The notes under the pieces were generated by a model. It saw only the letters and a program-made list of their open reading frames with translations. It was not told the origin of the DNA and made no database searches. 64,000 nt of DNA from Haloechinothrix halophila YIM 93223 (lineage in GTDB: Bacteria; Actinomycetota; Actinomycetes; Mycobacteriales; Pseudonocardiaceae): assembly GCF_000504245.1 (NCBI RefSeq), contig NZ_KI632509.1, positions 5,421,502 through 5,485,501 on the forward strand, given 5' to 3'. Below are positions 27,155-37,000 of the stretch, one piece after another (positions within the stretch are counted from its first letter, which is position 1; each line of letters starts with the position of its first letter). The position numbers and the translations under genes were made by a program.

Positions 27155-27465
27155 GACCTTCCGCCCTGGTGTTCGCTCAGCTGCTGTTCAAGAGTGGCCA
27201 CTCTAGCGCGCAGCTGGTCTACCTCCGCTCCGAGCCGCTGCATCACCCAGTCGACCTCGGACATGCGGTAGCCGCGCAGCACCAATTGAAACCGGACTTG
27301 CGCGATATCCGATGACGTGATCTCAGCGGCCGGCAGCCGCGTCGGGGACGCCCCCGGCGGCAGCGGTTCCAGCTCCTCCCCTCTGCCGAAGACCATCGAG
27401 GCGATGAGGAATACGACCGCCGCGACCAGCAGCATGACGAGTAGGTAAATCAACGCGGTGCCCAC
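27151..27465 (-). CDS. Small membrane protein with DivIVA-like domain (Rv1209-like)
   Basis: This protein of about 104 residues has one N-terminal transmembrane helix (ALIYLLVMLLVAAVVFLIASM) and a DivIVA-type segment (FQLVLRGYRMSEVDWVMQRL) ending in a short coiled coil. DivIVA-domain proteins localise to curved or polar membrane; a role in cell-wall growth is plausible but unproven. The start may be GTG 27465 or GTG 27483; the shorter form matches my memory of relatives. It is coupled to tagI and lies between gpgS and tagI. Confidence 0.8.
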   Translation of the reverse strand: MGTALIYLLVMLLVAAVVFLIASMVFGRGEELEPLPPGASPTRLPAAEITSSDIAQVRFQLVLRGYRMSEVDWVMQRLGAEVDQLRARVATLEQQLSEHQGGRS

Positions 27466-27534
27466 GTCCCGATCGTTCCACACGCCCGATGTGAGCAGCG
27501 ACGCTACGGGTGGCTCGATGCAGTGAATGCGTCA

Positions 27535-28485
27535 CTAGCCGGACGGCCGTGCGGCCAGTACCTCGCGCATCGGTGGCCGGTCGGCGACGAACACCTCGGA
27601 CGTCTCCGGCAGCCACTCCCCAGCGACCTGCGTGAACTGGGTGAATACCGGGGAGTCCGCCGCGTCGACCCCGCAACGGTCGAAGATCGTGCCGAGCAAC
27701 TGCCGCGCCATCACGCCGAGTTGCAGCAACGAGCGGTTGCGGTGCTTCCGCACACCGAGGTTGACCTGCGCCAGCGCGTCGACGCCGTAGCGCGCCTCAG
27801 CGTCGAGCAGCAGCCCGATGTCCACGCCATAGCCCGCCGCGAACGGCACCGACTCCAGGAACTCGCGGGTGCCCGCGTACTCGCCGCCGATCGGCTGCAC
27901 CACGCCGGACAGCGCGGGCCGTAACGCGGCGAGCACCGGCCGCGCCAGTAGCTCGGTCACCCTGCCGCCACCGGTGTTGGCGACCTCGGTCTCCAGCCGC
28001 AGCGGGCGCTGATAGAAGCCCTTCACCAGGTGGACGCCCTCAGCAAGCAGCAGCGGTCCGAGCAGCCCTGGCACGAATGACGAGTCCGGGTCGACCAGGT
28101 CGGAGTCGAGGAAGACGACGATATCGCCGGACGTCGCGGCGAGGGAGCGCCACAGCACCTCACCCTTGCCCGGCCACGGCGATAGCTCAGCGAGGACGTC
28201 GTCGCGGCGCACCACCCGTGCCCCTGCCTCGGTCGCACGGGCGACGGTGTCGTCGGTCGAGCCGGAGTCCGCGACGACCACCTCGTCGACCAGCCCGCCG
28301 AGGTGGGGCCGCACCGACGCCACGACGCCGCCGACGGTGTCCTGCTCGTTCAACGCGGGCAGCACGACGGAGACCGTGCGTTCACCCTTGGCGCGCAGCA
28401 GGTCGGTTTCCGTCCAGTCCGGGTACTGGTGGGTGCGCGACAAGAAGCCGCTCGAATCAGGCCCGCCCGAGTCAGGTGCCGTCAT
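27535..28485 (-). CDS. gpgS: Glucosyl-3-phosphoglycerate synthase
   Basis: This 316-residue GT81 enzyme transfers glucose from a nucleotide donor to 3-phosphoglycerate, the first step towards methylglucose lipopolysaccharides or glucosylglycerate. Key features are VSVVLPALNEQDTVGGVV, VVVADSGSTDD, the metal-binding FLDSDLVD near residue 125, GGEYAGTREFLE and VNLGVRKHRNRSLLQLG. ATG 28485 overlaps the folP2-like stop by four bases. Same gene order as Rv1207-Rv1208 in M. tuberculosis. Confidence 0.93.
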   Translation of the reverse strand: MTAPDSGGPDSSGFLSRTHQYPDWTETDLLRAKGERTVSVVLPALNEQDTVGGVVASVRPHLGGLVDEVVVADSGSTDDTVARATEAGARVVRRDDVLAELSPWPGKGEVLWRSLAATSGDIVVFLDSDLVDPDSSFVPGLLGPLLLAEGVHLVKGFYQRPLRLETEVANTGGGRVTELLARPVLAALRPALSGVVQPIGGEYAGTREFLESVPFAAGYGVDIGLLLDAEARYGVDALAQVNLGVRKHRNRSLLQLGVMARQLLGTIFDRCGVDAADSPVFTQFTQVAGEWLPETSEVFVADRPPMREVLAARPSG

Positions 28486-29168
28486 GCCAGCGCCCTCCTG
28501 ACCCGTGCCGGTTGGCGGGTCCCGGCGATGCTGGCGATCATGTCCACCGTCCTTCTCGTCTCAGTCACGCGTGTCGTGCGCACGATCCGCACTCCCGCCA
28601 TCGCGGCGAGCGCGGCGGCAGCGATGGTGTCCGGAGCGATAGCGGAGTCACCCGGCTCGCGGGCGTCCGACTCCCCGCCACCACCGGGCTCCGGGCTGCC
28701 GGACACCGTCAGCAGCACAGACCAGTCGGCGGCCAGCTCCCTGCCTCGGCGCAGCGTAGTGGGGTCCTGTCGCCACCCGGGTGTGACGAACACCCGCACC
28801 ATGCCCTCGGTTCGAAGCCGCTCGGCCTCTCCCACCGAGCACACCACAGCGGCGCCTGACTCCGCAGCGAGCGCCGTTAGCTCCCGCTCAGTGGACCCGG
28901 CGGAGTCATAGAGCAGGTCTGCCCCGATACCGGCCAAATCACGCGCCCCACCTGCGACGTCGACGGCGATCGGGACACCAGTGTGGGTGTGACGTACTTC
29001 ATGAACGAACGTGCCGCTCGCACGGCGCAGGTCCACGATGTCGGCACCCTCCCGCAGTACACGCGCGACCTGAGCGGCATCCGTAACGACGCCCATGACG
29101 AGGGGAGATTGCTCCACCCAGGTAAGGGTTGTGTTTCCAACCGGCATCACAGGCTCAGATCGTGCCAT
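28482..29168 (-). CDS. Degenerate dihydropteroate synthase-like protein (FolP2 type)
   Basis: This 228-residue protein sits where folP2 (Rv1207) sits, directly before gpgS. It is short for a dihydropteroate synthase (about 280). The usual N-terminal NVTPDSF signature is replaced by LVMGVVTDAAQ, and the ADIVDLRRAS segment lacks the GGxSTRPG part. It retains a TIM-barrel-like series (IAVDVAGGARDLAG, LLYDSAG) but probably does not make dihydropteroate. M. tuberculosis FolP2 is also reported to lack that activity. Start ATG 29168 has only a distant AAGG; ATG 29147 is an alternative. Confidence 0.65.
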   Translation of the reverse strand: MARSEPVMPVGNTTLTWVEQSPLVMGVVTDAAQVARVLREGADIVDLRRASGTFVHEVRHTHTGVPIAVDVAGGARDLAGIGADLLYDSAGSTERELTALAAESGAAVVCSVGEAERLRTEGMVRVFVTPGWRQDPTTLRRGRELAADWSVLLTVSGSPEPGGGGESDAREPGDSAIAPDTIAAAALAAMAGVRIVRTTRVTETRRTVDMIASIAGTRQPARVRRALA

Positions 29169-29227
29169 GCTGAATGGCGGCACCTTTCTTGCCGACCTTC
29201 CTCGAGGCTGACCGAGAGTGATCTGCC

Positions 29228-29896
29228 GTGTTGAACGCACTGATTCGCTGGGTTCTTGCTCCGCTTGCTCGCTTGCTGTACCGCCCGAAGGTGATCGGGG
29301 CACAGCACGTGCCGCTCGACGGCCCCGTCATCATCGCGGCCAATCACCTCTCCGCCGTTGACACCGCCGTGATTCCGCTGGTGACGCCGCGCAAGGTGGC
29401 GTTCCTCGGCAAGGCGGAGTACTTCACCCAAGGCGGCATCAAGGGCAAGTTCGCCGCCGCGTTCCTGTCCGCGCTGGGCTACGTGCCGGTGGACCGGGGG
29501 AACGCCCATGCCGCACTGGCCGCGCTCAGCGCGGCGCGAAAGGTGCTCGACGAGGGTGGCGCGTTCGGCATCTACCCGGAGGGCACCCGCTCGCTGGATG
29601 GCAAACTCCACCGGGGCCACACCGGGGTCGCGCAGCTCGCGTTGTCCACCGGTGCGGTGGTAGTGCCAGTGGCGCTGGTCGGCACCGATCGGATGCAGCC
29701 GATCGGCACCCGCATCCCGCGCCCTGTCAAGATCGAAGTCCGGTTCGGCAAGCCACTGGACTTCTCCCGCTACCACGGGATGGACGCCTCGCCCGCGATC
29801 CGCCGGTCGGTCACCGACGAGATCATGTACGCGATCTTGGAGCTGTCCGAGCAGACCTACGTGGATCATTACCACGAGCGGCCGAAGGCGGCCTGA
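29228..29896 (+). CDS. 1-acylglycerol-3-phosphate acyltransferase (PlsC family)
   Basis: This 222-residue membrane-associated enzyme acylates lysophosphatidate or a related alcohol. Motif I NHLSAVD (HxxxxD) and motif III YPEGTRSLDG are present, with the glycine-rich LGKAEYF and VPVALVGTDRMQP motifs. The start is GTG 29228, with no strong ribosome site. It is divergent from the folP2/gpgS group and convergent with the LOG genes. Confidence 0.9.
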   Translation: MLNALIRWVLAPLARLLYRPKVIGAQHVPLDGPVIIAANHLSAVDTAVIPLVTPRKVAFLGKAEYFTQGGIKGKFAAAFLSALGYVPVDRGNAHAALAALSAARKVLDEGGAFGIYPEGTRSLDGKLHRGHTGVAQLALSTGAVVVPVALVGTDRMQPIGTRIPRPVKIEVRFGKPLDFSRYHGMDASPAIRRSVTDEIMYAILELSEQTYVDHYHERPKAA

Positions 29897-29900
29897 GCGC

Positions 29901-30494
29901 TCAGCCAGCCCACTTGTCCACCCTCGGCAGCTGGTGCTCGGCCAGTCCCCGCAGCAGCCGCGCGGGGTCGGTGTCGAACAGCAGCGTGTCACGGTGACTT
30001 GGGCGCAGGAAGCCCTCGTCGACCATGTGGTCGGTCATCACGCGCAGCGGCTGGTAGAAGCCGTCGATGTCGAGCAGGCCGATCGGCTTGGCGTGCAGGC
30101 CGAGTTGTGCCCACGTCCACACCTCGAACAGTTCCTCAAGCGTGCCCGCACCGCCCGGCAGTGCGATGAACGCGTCCGCGCGCTCCGACATCAACGCCTT
30201 GCGCTCGTGCATATCCGCGACGACGTGCAGCTCGGTCAGCCCCGTGTGGGCGATCTCCCGCTCCACCATGCCTTCCGGGATGATGCCGACGACCTCGCCA
30301 CCGGCGGCCAGCGCGGCGTCCGCGAGCACACCCATGGTGCCGACGTGCGCGCCGCCATAGACCACCCGGACGCCTGCGCGTGCCAGGTGCTCACCCAGCG
30401 CGGTCGCGGCGTCGACGTAGCGGCTGCCCGTGCCGCTCGACGACCCGCAGAAGACGCAGATCGACCCGATCCCGCCGTGCTGTGTGCCGCTCAC
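29901..30494 (-). CDS. LOG family protein (cytokinin-type riboside monophosphate hydrolase)
   Basis: This 197-residue protein has the LOG signature [16 protein letters not shown] and the nucleotide site [15 protein letters not shown], plus [12 protein letters not shown] enzymes hydrolyse nucleoside 5'-monophosphates; M. tuberculosis Rv1205 is the characterised actinobacterial member. GTG 30494 follows the previous LOG gene by eight bases, so the two are co-transcribed and probably coupled. Ends four bases before the convergent acyltransferase stop. Confidence 0.88.
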   Translation of the reverse strand: MSGTQHGGIGSICVFCGSSSGTGSRYVDAATALGEHLARAGVRVVYGGAHVGTMGVLADAALAAGGEVVGIIPEGMVEREIAHTGLTELHVVADMHERKALMSERADAFIALPGGAGTLEELFEVWTWAQLGLHAKPIGLLDIDGFYQPLRVMTDHMVDEGFLRPSHRDTLLFDTDPARLLRGLAEHQLPRVDKWAG

Positions 30495-30502
30495 TGCGCC
30501 AC

Positions 30503-31288
30503 TCAATGGGTGTCTTCCCATGCCTGGTACGCCTCCTGCACCACCTGCATCGCCTCGTCGATGTCGTCGGTGAGGTGTAGCAAGTTCATGTCCGCCTCGT
30601 TGATCTTGCCTTCGCGCCGGACGCTGTCGTTGATCCACTCGTAAAGGCCGCGCCAGTAGTCCTTGCCGAACAGCACGACAGGGAATTTGGTGACCTTCTT
30701 GGTCTGGACGAGGCACAACGCCTCGAACAGCTCGTCCAGCGTGCCGAACCCGCCTGGCAAGCAGATGAACGCCTGCGAGTACTTGACGAACATCGTCTTG
30801 CGGGTGAAGAAATACCGGAAGTTGACGCCGAGGTCGACCCACGGGTTCAGGCCCTGCTCGAACGGCAGCTCGATGCCGAGCCCGATGGAGAGCCCACCCG
30901 CCTCGGAGGCGCCACGGTTGACCGCCTCCATCGCACCCGGCCCGCCGCCGGTGATCGCCGCGAAACCAGCATCGACCAGCGCGGCACCGATCTTGCGGCC
31001 GAGCTCGTACTCGGCGTGTTCGCGCTTGGTACGCGCTGAGCCGAACACCGTGACCGCGCGCGGCACCTCAGCCAGCGCGCCGAAGCCCTCGACGAACTCC
31101 GCCTGGATACGCAGCACTCGCCACGGGTCGGTATGCACCCAGTCCGACGGCCCACGCGTGTCGAGCAGTCGCTGATCGGTCGTGCTCGTCTCGTCCCGGC
31201 TGGACCGGCGCAGCACGACTGGCCCGCGGTGCTTCTCCCGTGGGTGTTCGGGGTAGGTGTGGTCGATGTTCGTTCCTGGTTCTGCCAC
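30503..31288 (-). CDS. LOG family protein, larger paralogue
   Basis: This 261-residue protein is a second LOG/TIGR00730-type member with a longer N-terminus. It shows [33 protein letters not shown] and [14 protein letters not shown]. It differs from its neighbour in the N-terminal 70 residues, rich in Arg and Asp, of unknown role. The start GTG 31288 is the best-placed of several in-frame codons. Lies immediately upstream of the smaller LOG gene; the tandem pair suggests related but different nucleotide substrates. Confidence 0.87.
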   Translation of the reverse strand: MAEPGTNIDHTYPEHPREKHRGPVVLRRSSRDETSTTDQRLLDTRGPSDWVHTDPWRVLRIQAEFVEGFGALAEVPRAVTVFGSARTKREHAEYELGRKIGAALVDAGFAAITGGGPGAMEAVNRGASEAGGLSIGLGIELPFEQGLNPWVDLGVNFRYFFTRKTMFVKYSQAFICLPGGFGTLDELFEALCLVQTKKVTKFPVVLFGKDYWRGLYEWINDSVRREGKINEADMNLLHLTDDIDEAMQVVQEAYQAWEDTH

Positions 31289-31350
31289 GCCCGCGAGCCT
31301 ATCCCGCCGCACACGCCGACACGCCAGAACCGGTTCAACCGCCGCGACGC

Positions 31351-32448
31351 TCAGCTCAGGAACGCGCGCAGCACCTCGGCCACCCGGCTGATCTCGGCGG
31401 CGGCGACGTGTTCCTGCTTGGTGTGCGCCAGCGTCGGGTCGCCAGGCCCGAAGTTCACGGCGGGCATGCCCAGCGCCGCGAACCGCGCGACGTCGGTCCA
31501 GCCCAGCTTGGCGACCGGATCGCCGCCGGACGCGCGCACCAGCTCCGCCGTCGCCGGTTCGGACAGTCCTGGCAGCGCGCCGCCAGAGATGTCCTGCACG
31601 GTCAGCTCGTAGCCGTCGAACACCTCCCGCAGGTGCGCAAGCGCCTCCTCCGGCGAGCGGTCCGGCGCGAACCGGTGGTTGATGACCAGCGTCGCCTCGT
31701 CGGGGACGACGTTGCCCGCCACCCCGCCGCCGATGCGCACCGCCTGCAGGCCTTCCCGGTAGGTGAGTCCGTCGATGTCGACGATCCTCGGCTGGTATTC
31801 CGTCAGCCTGCGCAGCGGCTCGCCGAGCGCGTGGATCGCGTTGGCGCCCATCCAGGCCCGTGCGGTGTGGGCGCGCGTGCCGTCGCAGCGCAGTTCAACG
31901 CGGATGGTGCCCTGGCATCCCGCCTCGATCACCGCGTTCGACGGCTCGCCAACCACGGCGAGGTCGCCGCGCAGCCAGTCAGGCAGGTTCTGCTCGATGC
32001 GACCTAGGCCGTTGCGGGAGGCGTCGACCTCCTCGCAGTCGTAGAACACGAAGGTGACGTCGTGCCGTGGCTCGGTGACGGTGGCGGCCAGCGAGAGGAA
32101 GACCGCGTCACCGCCTTTCATGTCGACCGCTCCAAGGCCGTGCAACACCTCGTCCATCCCGGAGCCGGTGCGGCGCAGCGGCAGGTTGTCGTTGACCGGC
32201 ACGGTGTCGAGGTGGCCAGCGAACACCACCCGCGACGCCCTGCCAAGCGATGTCCGCGCCAGCACCGCGTTGCCATCGCGGATCACGTCGAGGTGCGGCG
32301 CCTGGCTACGCAGCGCGTGCTCGACAGCGTCCGCGAGCGGCTTCTCCTCACCGGACTCGCTGCGGATGTCAACCAGGGCCGCTGTGAGGTCAACGGGGTT
32401 GTCGTGCAAGTCCAAGGCAGGTCGCTCCTGCGGGTGGGGCGCTGTCAT
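31351..32448 (-). CDS. dapE: Succinyl-diaminopimelate desuccinylase
   Basis: This 365-residue M20 metallopeptidase releases succinate from N-succinyl-LL-diaminopimelate in lysine/cell-wall precursor synthesis. Metal sites [19 protein letters not shown] and YDCEEVDA are present, as is the dimerisation-domain stretch [12 protein letters not shown]. It lies back-to-back with the lipoprotein and dapD genes. The mRNA is probably leaderless: TACGGT (32456-32461, minus strand) is seven bases before ATG 32448. Confidence 0.92.
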   Translation of the reverse strand: MTAPHPQERPALDLHDNPVDLTAALVDIRSESGEEKPLADAVEHALRSQAPHLDVIRDGNAVLARTSLGRASRVVFAGHLDTVPVNDNLPLRRTGSGMDEVLHGLGAVDMKGGDAVFLSLAATVTEPRHDVTFVFYDCEEVDASRNGLGRIEQNLPDWLRGDLAVVGEPSNAVIEAGCQGTIRVELRCDGTRAHTARAWMGANAIHALGEPLRRLTEYQPRIVDIDGLTYREGLQAVRIGGGVAGNVVPDEATLVINHRFAPDRSPEEALAHLREVFDGYELTVQDISGGALPGLSEPATAELVRASGGDPVAKLGWTDVARFAALGMPAVNFGPGDPTLAHTKQEHVAAAEISRVAEVLRAFLS

Positions 32449-32455
32449 AGCCGAG

Positions 32456-32461
32456 ACCGTA
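32456..32461 (-). promoter_or_regulatory. Leaderless -10 element of dapE
   Basis: TACGGT on the minus strand ends seven bases before the dapE ATG; no ribosome site is seen. Confidence 0.5.
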
Positions 32462-32510
32462 CCCAGTGCGGGCGATGAGTACCGTTTGCGGTGTGCGCAT
32501 CAGCGAAGGC

Positions 32511-32936
32511 ATGACGTCCCAAGGCAGGACCATCGGCATCGTCCTCAGCGCGGTGACGATCGCCCTGCTTGCGGCGTGTGGCATCGGCGGCGACGGGGGA
32601 CGCGATGTCCGCGACACCATCCACGTCGAGACGCTGCGGGTGAAGCTGCGCGCGCTGACGACGGACGCCTGCCACAGCGACCCGGAATCGCGCGAGCCGT
32701 GGCAGTGTGAGAAGTACGTCACCCAGCTGGCGAACGCGGCGACCACCATCGAAGCGGCAGCCGAAACCGGCTACCCGCGGCTCGCGGAGCCAGGACGACG
32801 GATGACGGCGGCCGTCGCCGCCTACCGCGACGCGGGTTGCGCGCAGCAGAACGCCGCCGAGAAGCAGGAGTGCGTCACGGCCCTCAACGACCTCGCCGAG
32901 GCGGTCACGTCCGCCGAGCAGCTCCTCGGCTCGTAG
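32511..32936 (+). CDS. Small secreted lipoprotein, unknown function
   Basis: This 141-residue protein has a signal peptide ending in the lipobox LLAAC (lipidated Cys at about 23) and a helical mature part with four Cys, likely two disulfides. ATG 32511 gives the neat signal peptide [10 protein letters not shown] onward; GTG 32493, seven bases after TACCGT, is an upstream alternative. It is transcribed away from dapE and towards dapD. I do not recognise the family. Confidence 0.7.
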   Translation: MTSQGRTIGIVLSAVTIALLAACGIGGDGGRDVRDTIHVETLRVKLRALTTDACHSDPESREPWQCEKYVTQLANAATTIEAAAETGYPRLAEPGRRMTAAVAAYRDAGCAQQNAAEKQECVTALNDLAEAVTSAEQLLGS

Positions 32937-32981
32937 CCGAGACTGCCAGGGCCACGCGGCAGGCGTGTCGGTCGTAACGGT

Positions 32982-32987
32982 TACGGT
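32982..32987 (+). promoter_or_regulatory. Leaderless -10 element of dapD
   Basis: TACGGT ends seven bases before GTG 32995; no Shine-Dalgarno sequence is present. Confidence 0.5.
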
Positions 32988-32994
32988 GATAAGC

Positions 32995-33996
32995 GTGAAC
33001 AGCGAGCAGATCCCCAACCCCGAGACCACCGGCGCGACCGGAGTCGGGCTTGCCACGATCACGACCGACGGCACCGTGCTCGACACCTGGTTCCCGCACC
33101 CCAAGCTGACCAGCACCAGTGGGCAGGCCGGTGAGCAGGCAGGTACGACCAAGCTGAGCGACGACGAGGCCGCCGCGGCGCTCGGCAAGGCGGCGACAAC
33201 GCTGCTCGGCTCGGACACCGACCGGGGCGTCGAGGTGATCGCCGTGCGCACCACGATCGGTTCGCTCAGCACGGCGCCGCAGGACGCCCACGACGTCTAC
33301 CTGCGGCTGCACCTGCTCTCGCATCGCATGGTGCGCCCGCACGGCCAGAACATGAACGGCGTGTTCGGGCTGCTCAGCAACGTCGTGTGGACCAACTTCG
33401 GCCCCTGCCCCGTCGAGGGCTTCGAGGCGACCCGGATGCGGCTGCGGTCGCGCGGTCACGTCACCGTCTACAGCATCGACAAGTTCCCCCGCATGGTCGA
33501 CTACGTCATCCCGAGCGGCGTCCGCATCGGCGACGCCGACCGGGTGCGGCTCGGCGCGCACCTCGCCAGCGGCACCACCGTCATGCACGAGGGCTTCATC
33601 AACTTCAACGCGGGCACGCTCGGTGCGTCCATGATCGAGGGCAGAATCTCGGCTGGCGTCGTCGTCGGCGATGGCACCGACCTCGGCGGCAGCGCCTCGG
33701 TGATGGGCACGCTGTCCGGCGGCGGCAAGGAGGTCATCTCGGTCGGTGAGCGTTGCCTGCTCGGCGCGAACGCGGGCATCGGCATCTCGCTCGGTGACGA
33801 CTCCGTCGTCGAGGCCGGGCTCTACGTCACGGCCGGGACCAAGGTCAGCGTCGAGGGCACGCTGCGCAAGGCGAGCGACCTGTCCGGGATCTCCGGCGCG
33901 CTGTTCCGCCGCAACTCGGCGACCGGCGTCGTCGAGGCCGTGCGCAGGGAAGGCACCGGCATCGAGCTGAACGCGGAGCTGCACAAAAACGACTGA
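32995..33996 (+). CDS. dapD: Tetrahydrodipicolinate N-succinyltransferase
   Basis: This 333-residue enzyme succinylates tetrahydrodipicolinate. The N-terminal domain is actinobacterial ([14 protein letters not shown]), and the C-terminal left-handed beta-helix is clear ([56 protein letters not shown]). Length and layout match the mycobacterial Rv1201c type. The GTG 32995 start lies seven bases after a -10 element. Together with dapE and dapC in this window it supplies the succinylase branch. Confidence 0.93.
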   Translation: MNSEQIPNPETTGATGVGLATITTDGTVLDTWFPHPKLTSTSGQAGEQAGTTKLSDDEAAAALGKAATTLLGSDTDRGVEVIAVRTTIGSLSTAPQDAHDVYLRLHLLSHRMVRPHGQNMNGVFGLLSNVVWTNFGPCPVEGFEATRMRLRSRGHVTVYSIDKFPRMVDYVIPSGVRIGDADRVRLGAHLASGTTVMHEGFINFNAGTLGASMIEGRISAGVVVGDGTDLGGSASVMGTLSGGGKEVISVGERCLLGANAGIGISLGDDSVVEAGLYVTAGTKVSVEGTLRKASDLSGISGALFRRNSATGVVEAVRREGTGIELNAELHKND

Positions 33997-34010
33997 CACG
34001 GCTCATGCCC

Positions 34011-34016
34011 TACCCT
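34011..34016 (+). promoter_or_regulatory. Leaderless -10 element of the CHAD gene
   Basis: TACCCT ends seven bases before ATG 34024, matching the spacing of other leaderless genes in this window. Confidence 0.45.
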
Positions 34017-34023
34017 CGTGGTG

Positions 34024-35004
34024 ATGACGTCGGCACGAGGACAGCGTCGCGCTCCAGCACCCGCTGAGGTCGGGCTGGGTGAGCAGCCGCAGGACGTGTC
34101 GGCCTCGACCACCACCGCCGAGCATGCCCGTGCCCGGATCGACCAGCAGCTCCGCGCCCTGCTCAGCCACCAGGACGGTGCCCGTGCGGGCACGGACCCC
34201 GAGGAGCTGCACCAGTTCCGTGTCGCCATCCGGCGGCTGCGGAGCGTGTTGAAGACCGTGCCGTCAATGACCGGTGAGGTGCGCCTCGCCACTGACACGC
34301 CGCCCGAGCAGTCCCCCGCCGACCTGCGGGATGAGCTGCGCTGGCTCGGCGACGTCACCAGCCCGGTGCGCGACCTCGACGTCCTGCTCATGCGGCTGCG
34401 GGAGGAGACGGCCGGGTTCGACGAGGACGAGCTGGCCGCCGCGGAACAGCTGATGTCCGCGCTCGTCAAGGAACGCGGCACTCACCGCATCGCGCTGGGC
34501 AGGGCGTTGTCCAGCGCGCGCTATCAGGGCTTGCTGACCGGGCTCGCCGCGCTCGCGAACGGCGATGGCGACGGCGCGCAGGCCCCGATGACCGGAACGA
34601 AACTGGTCAGCTCGCTGCGCAAGCCGTACCAGGCGCTGCGTAAGGCCATCGACGAGCTGGGCGACGATCCGGAAGACGACCAGGTCCACGCGCTGCGGAT
34701 CAAGGGCAAGCGACTGCGGTACGCGGCGGAGACGGCGCTGCCAGCGGCGAAAAAGTCCGACGTCAAGCAGCTCGGCAAGCTGATCAAGGCGGCGAAGCGG
34801 CTGCAGGACGTCCTTGGCGAGCATCAGGACGCCGTCGTCGCCGCCCAGCGAGTGCGGGAGTTGGGCGCGGCGCAGGAGAAGCCGCTGCCCGCGTTCGTGG
34901 CCGGCAGGCTGGTGGAGCGGGAGATGGCGCGGAAGGCTCAGGCCCGCGCGAACCTCCCCGGTCGCTGCCGGAAAGTGTTGAAGCAGGCCCGTCCGCTGGT
35001 GTGA
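34024..35004 (+). CDS. CHAD domain protein
   Basis: This 326-residue protein has a CHAD helical domain, marked by the conserved His residues in HQFRVAIRRLRSVLK and HALRIKGKRLRYAAE and a third helix KRLQDVLGEHQDAV. CHAD domains bind inorganic polyphosphate and often pair with CYTH domains, which is absent here. A polyphosphate-associated role is inferred. Downstream a short gap separates it from the convergent dapC gene. Confidence 0.88.
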   Translation: MTSARGQRRAPAPAEVGLGEQPQDVSASTTTAEHARARIDQQLRALLSHQDGARAGTDPEELHQFRVAIRRLRSVLKTVPSMTGEVRLATDTPPEQSPADLRDELRWLGDVTSPVRDLDVLLMRLREETAGFDEDELAAAEQLMSALVKERGTHRIALGRALSSARYQGLLTGLAALANGDGDGAQAPMTGTKLVSSLRKPYQALRKAIDELGDDPEDDQVHALRIKGKRLRYAAETALPAAKKSDVKQLGKLIKAAKRLQDVLGEHQDAVVAAQRVRELGAAQEKPLPAFVAGRLVEREMARKAQARANLPGRCRKVLKQARPLV

Positions 35005-35064
35005 CGGCGCTAGAAATCCGACGTGCACCGAGCGGTCGCGTACCTGAGTGGGAGGTAGTCCGCC

Positions 35065-36162
35065 TCAGGCATCCAGCCGGGTGGCGGCCTCGCGTACCCG
35101 CTCGTCGGTCGCAGTGAGCCCGACGCGCACGTGCTTGCCACCAGCGGGGCCGTAGAACGTACCCGGCGCGACCAGAATGCCCCGTTCGGCGAACCAGTCG
35201 ACGGTCTGCCAGGCGTCCTCGTCACGAGTCACCCACAGGTACAGTCCCGCTTCGGAGTGGTCGATGCGGAATCCCGCCGACTGCAACACCTTGCGCAGCG
35301 TGTCCCGCCGCGCCGCGTACTTCCCCTGCTGCGCGGCGAGTGCGTCGTCGGCGCCGAGCGCGGCCGTCATCGCGGCCTGCACCGGGCGCGGCACGATCAG
35401 CCCCGCGTGTTTGCGCACCGCGAGCAAGTCGGCGACCAGCCTCGGGTCGCCGGTGACGAACCCGGCGCGGTATCCGGCCAGGTTGGCGGACTTCGACAGC
35501 GAGTGCACCGCGAGCAGCCCATCCAGGCTGCCGCCGTTGACGTCGGGGTGCAGTACCGACACCGGCTCGCTATCCCAGCCGAGGGCGAGGTAGCACTCGT
35601 CCGAGGCGACGACGGTGCCGCGCTCGCGCGCCCACTCGACGACTTTGCGCAGGTGCTCGACGCCGAGCACCCGTCCGGTCGGGTTGGACGGCGAGTTCAG
35701 CCAGAGCAGCGCGGGCCGTTCCGGGCCAAGCTGGGTGAGGCTGTCCGCCCTGCGGACCTCGCCACCGGCGAGCAGCGCACCCACCTCGTAGGTGGGGTAC
35801 GCCAGTTCGGGGATGACGACGACATCGCCGTCACCGAGGCCGAGCAGCCGCGGCAGCAGCGCGACCAGTTCCTTGGAGCCGACCGTCGGCAGCACGGCAT
35901 CCGGCTCGATTTCCGCCGCACCGTGCCTGCGCACCAGGGCGTCACGGATAGCGGCGCGCAGTTCGGGCGTGCCGTGCGTCGCCGGGTAGCCGGGGACCTC
36001 CGCGACCGAGGCCAGCGCCTGCTGGATCTCGGGCGCGACGGGGTCGACCGGCGTTCCAACGGACAAGTCGACGATCCCGCCTGGGTGGGAACGCGCTTTG
36101 TCGCCGTAGGGCGTCAGCGAGTCCCACGGAAAGTCAGGCAGCGCGCTCCGCGCGCGGGCCAT
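35065..36162 (-). CDS. dapC: Succinyl-diaminopimelate transaminase
   Basis: This 365-residue PLP-dependent class I/II aminotransferase converts N-succinyl-2-amino-6-oxopimelate to the diamino form. It shows PTVGSKELVALLP, LNSPSNPTGRV and the PLP-Lys stretch HSLSKSANLAGYRAGF. ATG 36162 overlaps the stop of the ferredoxin gene (TGATG), giving tight coupling. The fdxC-dapC pair is conserved in M. tuberculosis (Rv1177-Rv1178). Confidence 0.9.
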   Translation of the reverse strand: MARARSALPDFPWDSLTPYGDKARSHPGGIVDLSVGTPVDPVAPEIQQALASVAEVPGYPATHGTPELRAAIRDALVRRHGAAEIEPDAVLPTVGSKELVALLPRLLGLGDGDVVVIPELAYPTYEVGALLAGGEVRRADSLTQLGPERPALLWLNSPSNPTGRVLGVEHLRKVVEWARERGTVVASDECYLALGWDSEPVSVLHPDVNGGSLDGLLAVHSLSKSANLAGYRAGFVTGDPRLVADLLAVRKHAGLIVPRPVQAAMTAALGADDALAAQQGKYAARRDTLRKVLQSAGFRIDHSEAGLYLWVTRDEDAWQTVDWFAERGILVAPGTFYGPAGGKHVRVGLTATDERVREAATRLDA

Positions 36163-36521
36163 CAGCCTTCTTCGCCCATCGGGGGCAGGTCCTTGATCCA
36201 CTGCGGGTCGGCAGGGACCTTACCCACCTTGGCGGCGCCACCGGGCGAGCCGAGCGGGCCCTCGCCATTGACGTCGATCTCGAAGAAGTCGACGTTGGCC
36301 TTGGTGTAGTTGGTTGGCTCGTTCGCCCACTCGTCCGGGACGTCGTCCTCGTAGAAGATGGCTTCGACCGGGCAGACCGGCTCACACGCACCACAGTCCA
36401 CGCACTCGTCGGGGTGGATGTAGAGCATGCGCTCGCCCTCGTAGATGCAGTCAACGGGGCATTCGTCGATGCACGCCTTGTCGAGAAGGTCGACGCAGGG
36501 CTCGGCGATCACGTAGGTCAC
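36162..36521 (-). CDS. fdxC: Seven-iron ferredoxin
   Basis: This 119-residue 3Fe-4S/4Fe-4S ferredoxin carries Cys9, Cys17, Cys21, Cys25 and then the C40-x2-C43-x2-C46-x3-C50 set ([12 protein letters not shown]). A C-terminal extension of about 55 residues is typical of the actinobacterial FdxC/FdxA type. GTG 36521 is preceded by AGGAG. It is probably an electron donor, for example to a cytochrome P450 or an F420-linked enzyme; partner unknown. Directly upstream of dapC. Confidence 0.92.
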   Translation of the reverse strand: MTYVIAEPCVDLLDKACIDECPVDCIYEGERMLYIHPDECVDCGACEPVCPVEAIFYEDDVPDEWANEPTNYTKANVDFFEIDVNGEGPLGSPGGAAKVGKVPADPQWIKDLPPMGEEG

Positions 36522-36734
36522 TGCGCTCTCCTGAGATGTCCTCTTAGCTGTGGTGGCTACCCCGCACAGTACGCCGAACGTACCGGCGAGGGATCGTGAG
36601 GCCACCCTTATTCCACGCGATGAGACATCCGTAGCGGGGTTGATGTGGCGAACGACGCATTTACTTGCGGCCGACGAGGCGAATGACGCTCTCCCTGCGC
36701 CCGCAGGTTGTCACGGCCGATCCCGCCTCCGCTG

Positions 36735-36821
36735 AGTTGATCACCGTCCCTGCCCGTAGGCCCATGAGTGTCGGACAAAACGGGCACGATCTGGTTCTGC
36801 GAGCAGGGTCGGTGATCAACT
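36735..36821. repeat. Long inverted repeat (22-bp arms)
   Basis: Left arm 36735-36756 (AGTTGATCACCG then TCCCTGCCCG) and right arm 36800-36821 match as inverted copies with two mismatches, separated by 43 bases. Each arm contains TGATCA. Confidence 0.7.
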
Positions 36822-36957
36822 TACCGCTGCGCCGCACCCGTGACAGCTGTCACACAGCCGTCGCCGTCGTGGTGGCGATTGTGCGCCGACACCGATCCGC
36901 CGGACGCCGCGCAACAGCACCACCGGCACCGGTACTGGGTGCCCGCCGACGTGGGGT

Positions 36958-37000
36958 GAATGACGCTTTCACCGCACTGGGCGCGGGGAAAGCGTCATTC
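36958..37000. repeat. Perfect 13-bp inverted repeat
   Basis: GAATGACGCTTTC (36958-36970) and GAAAGCGTCATTC (36988-37000) with a 17-nt loop. Confidence 0.7.
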
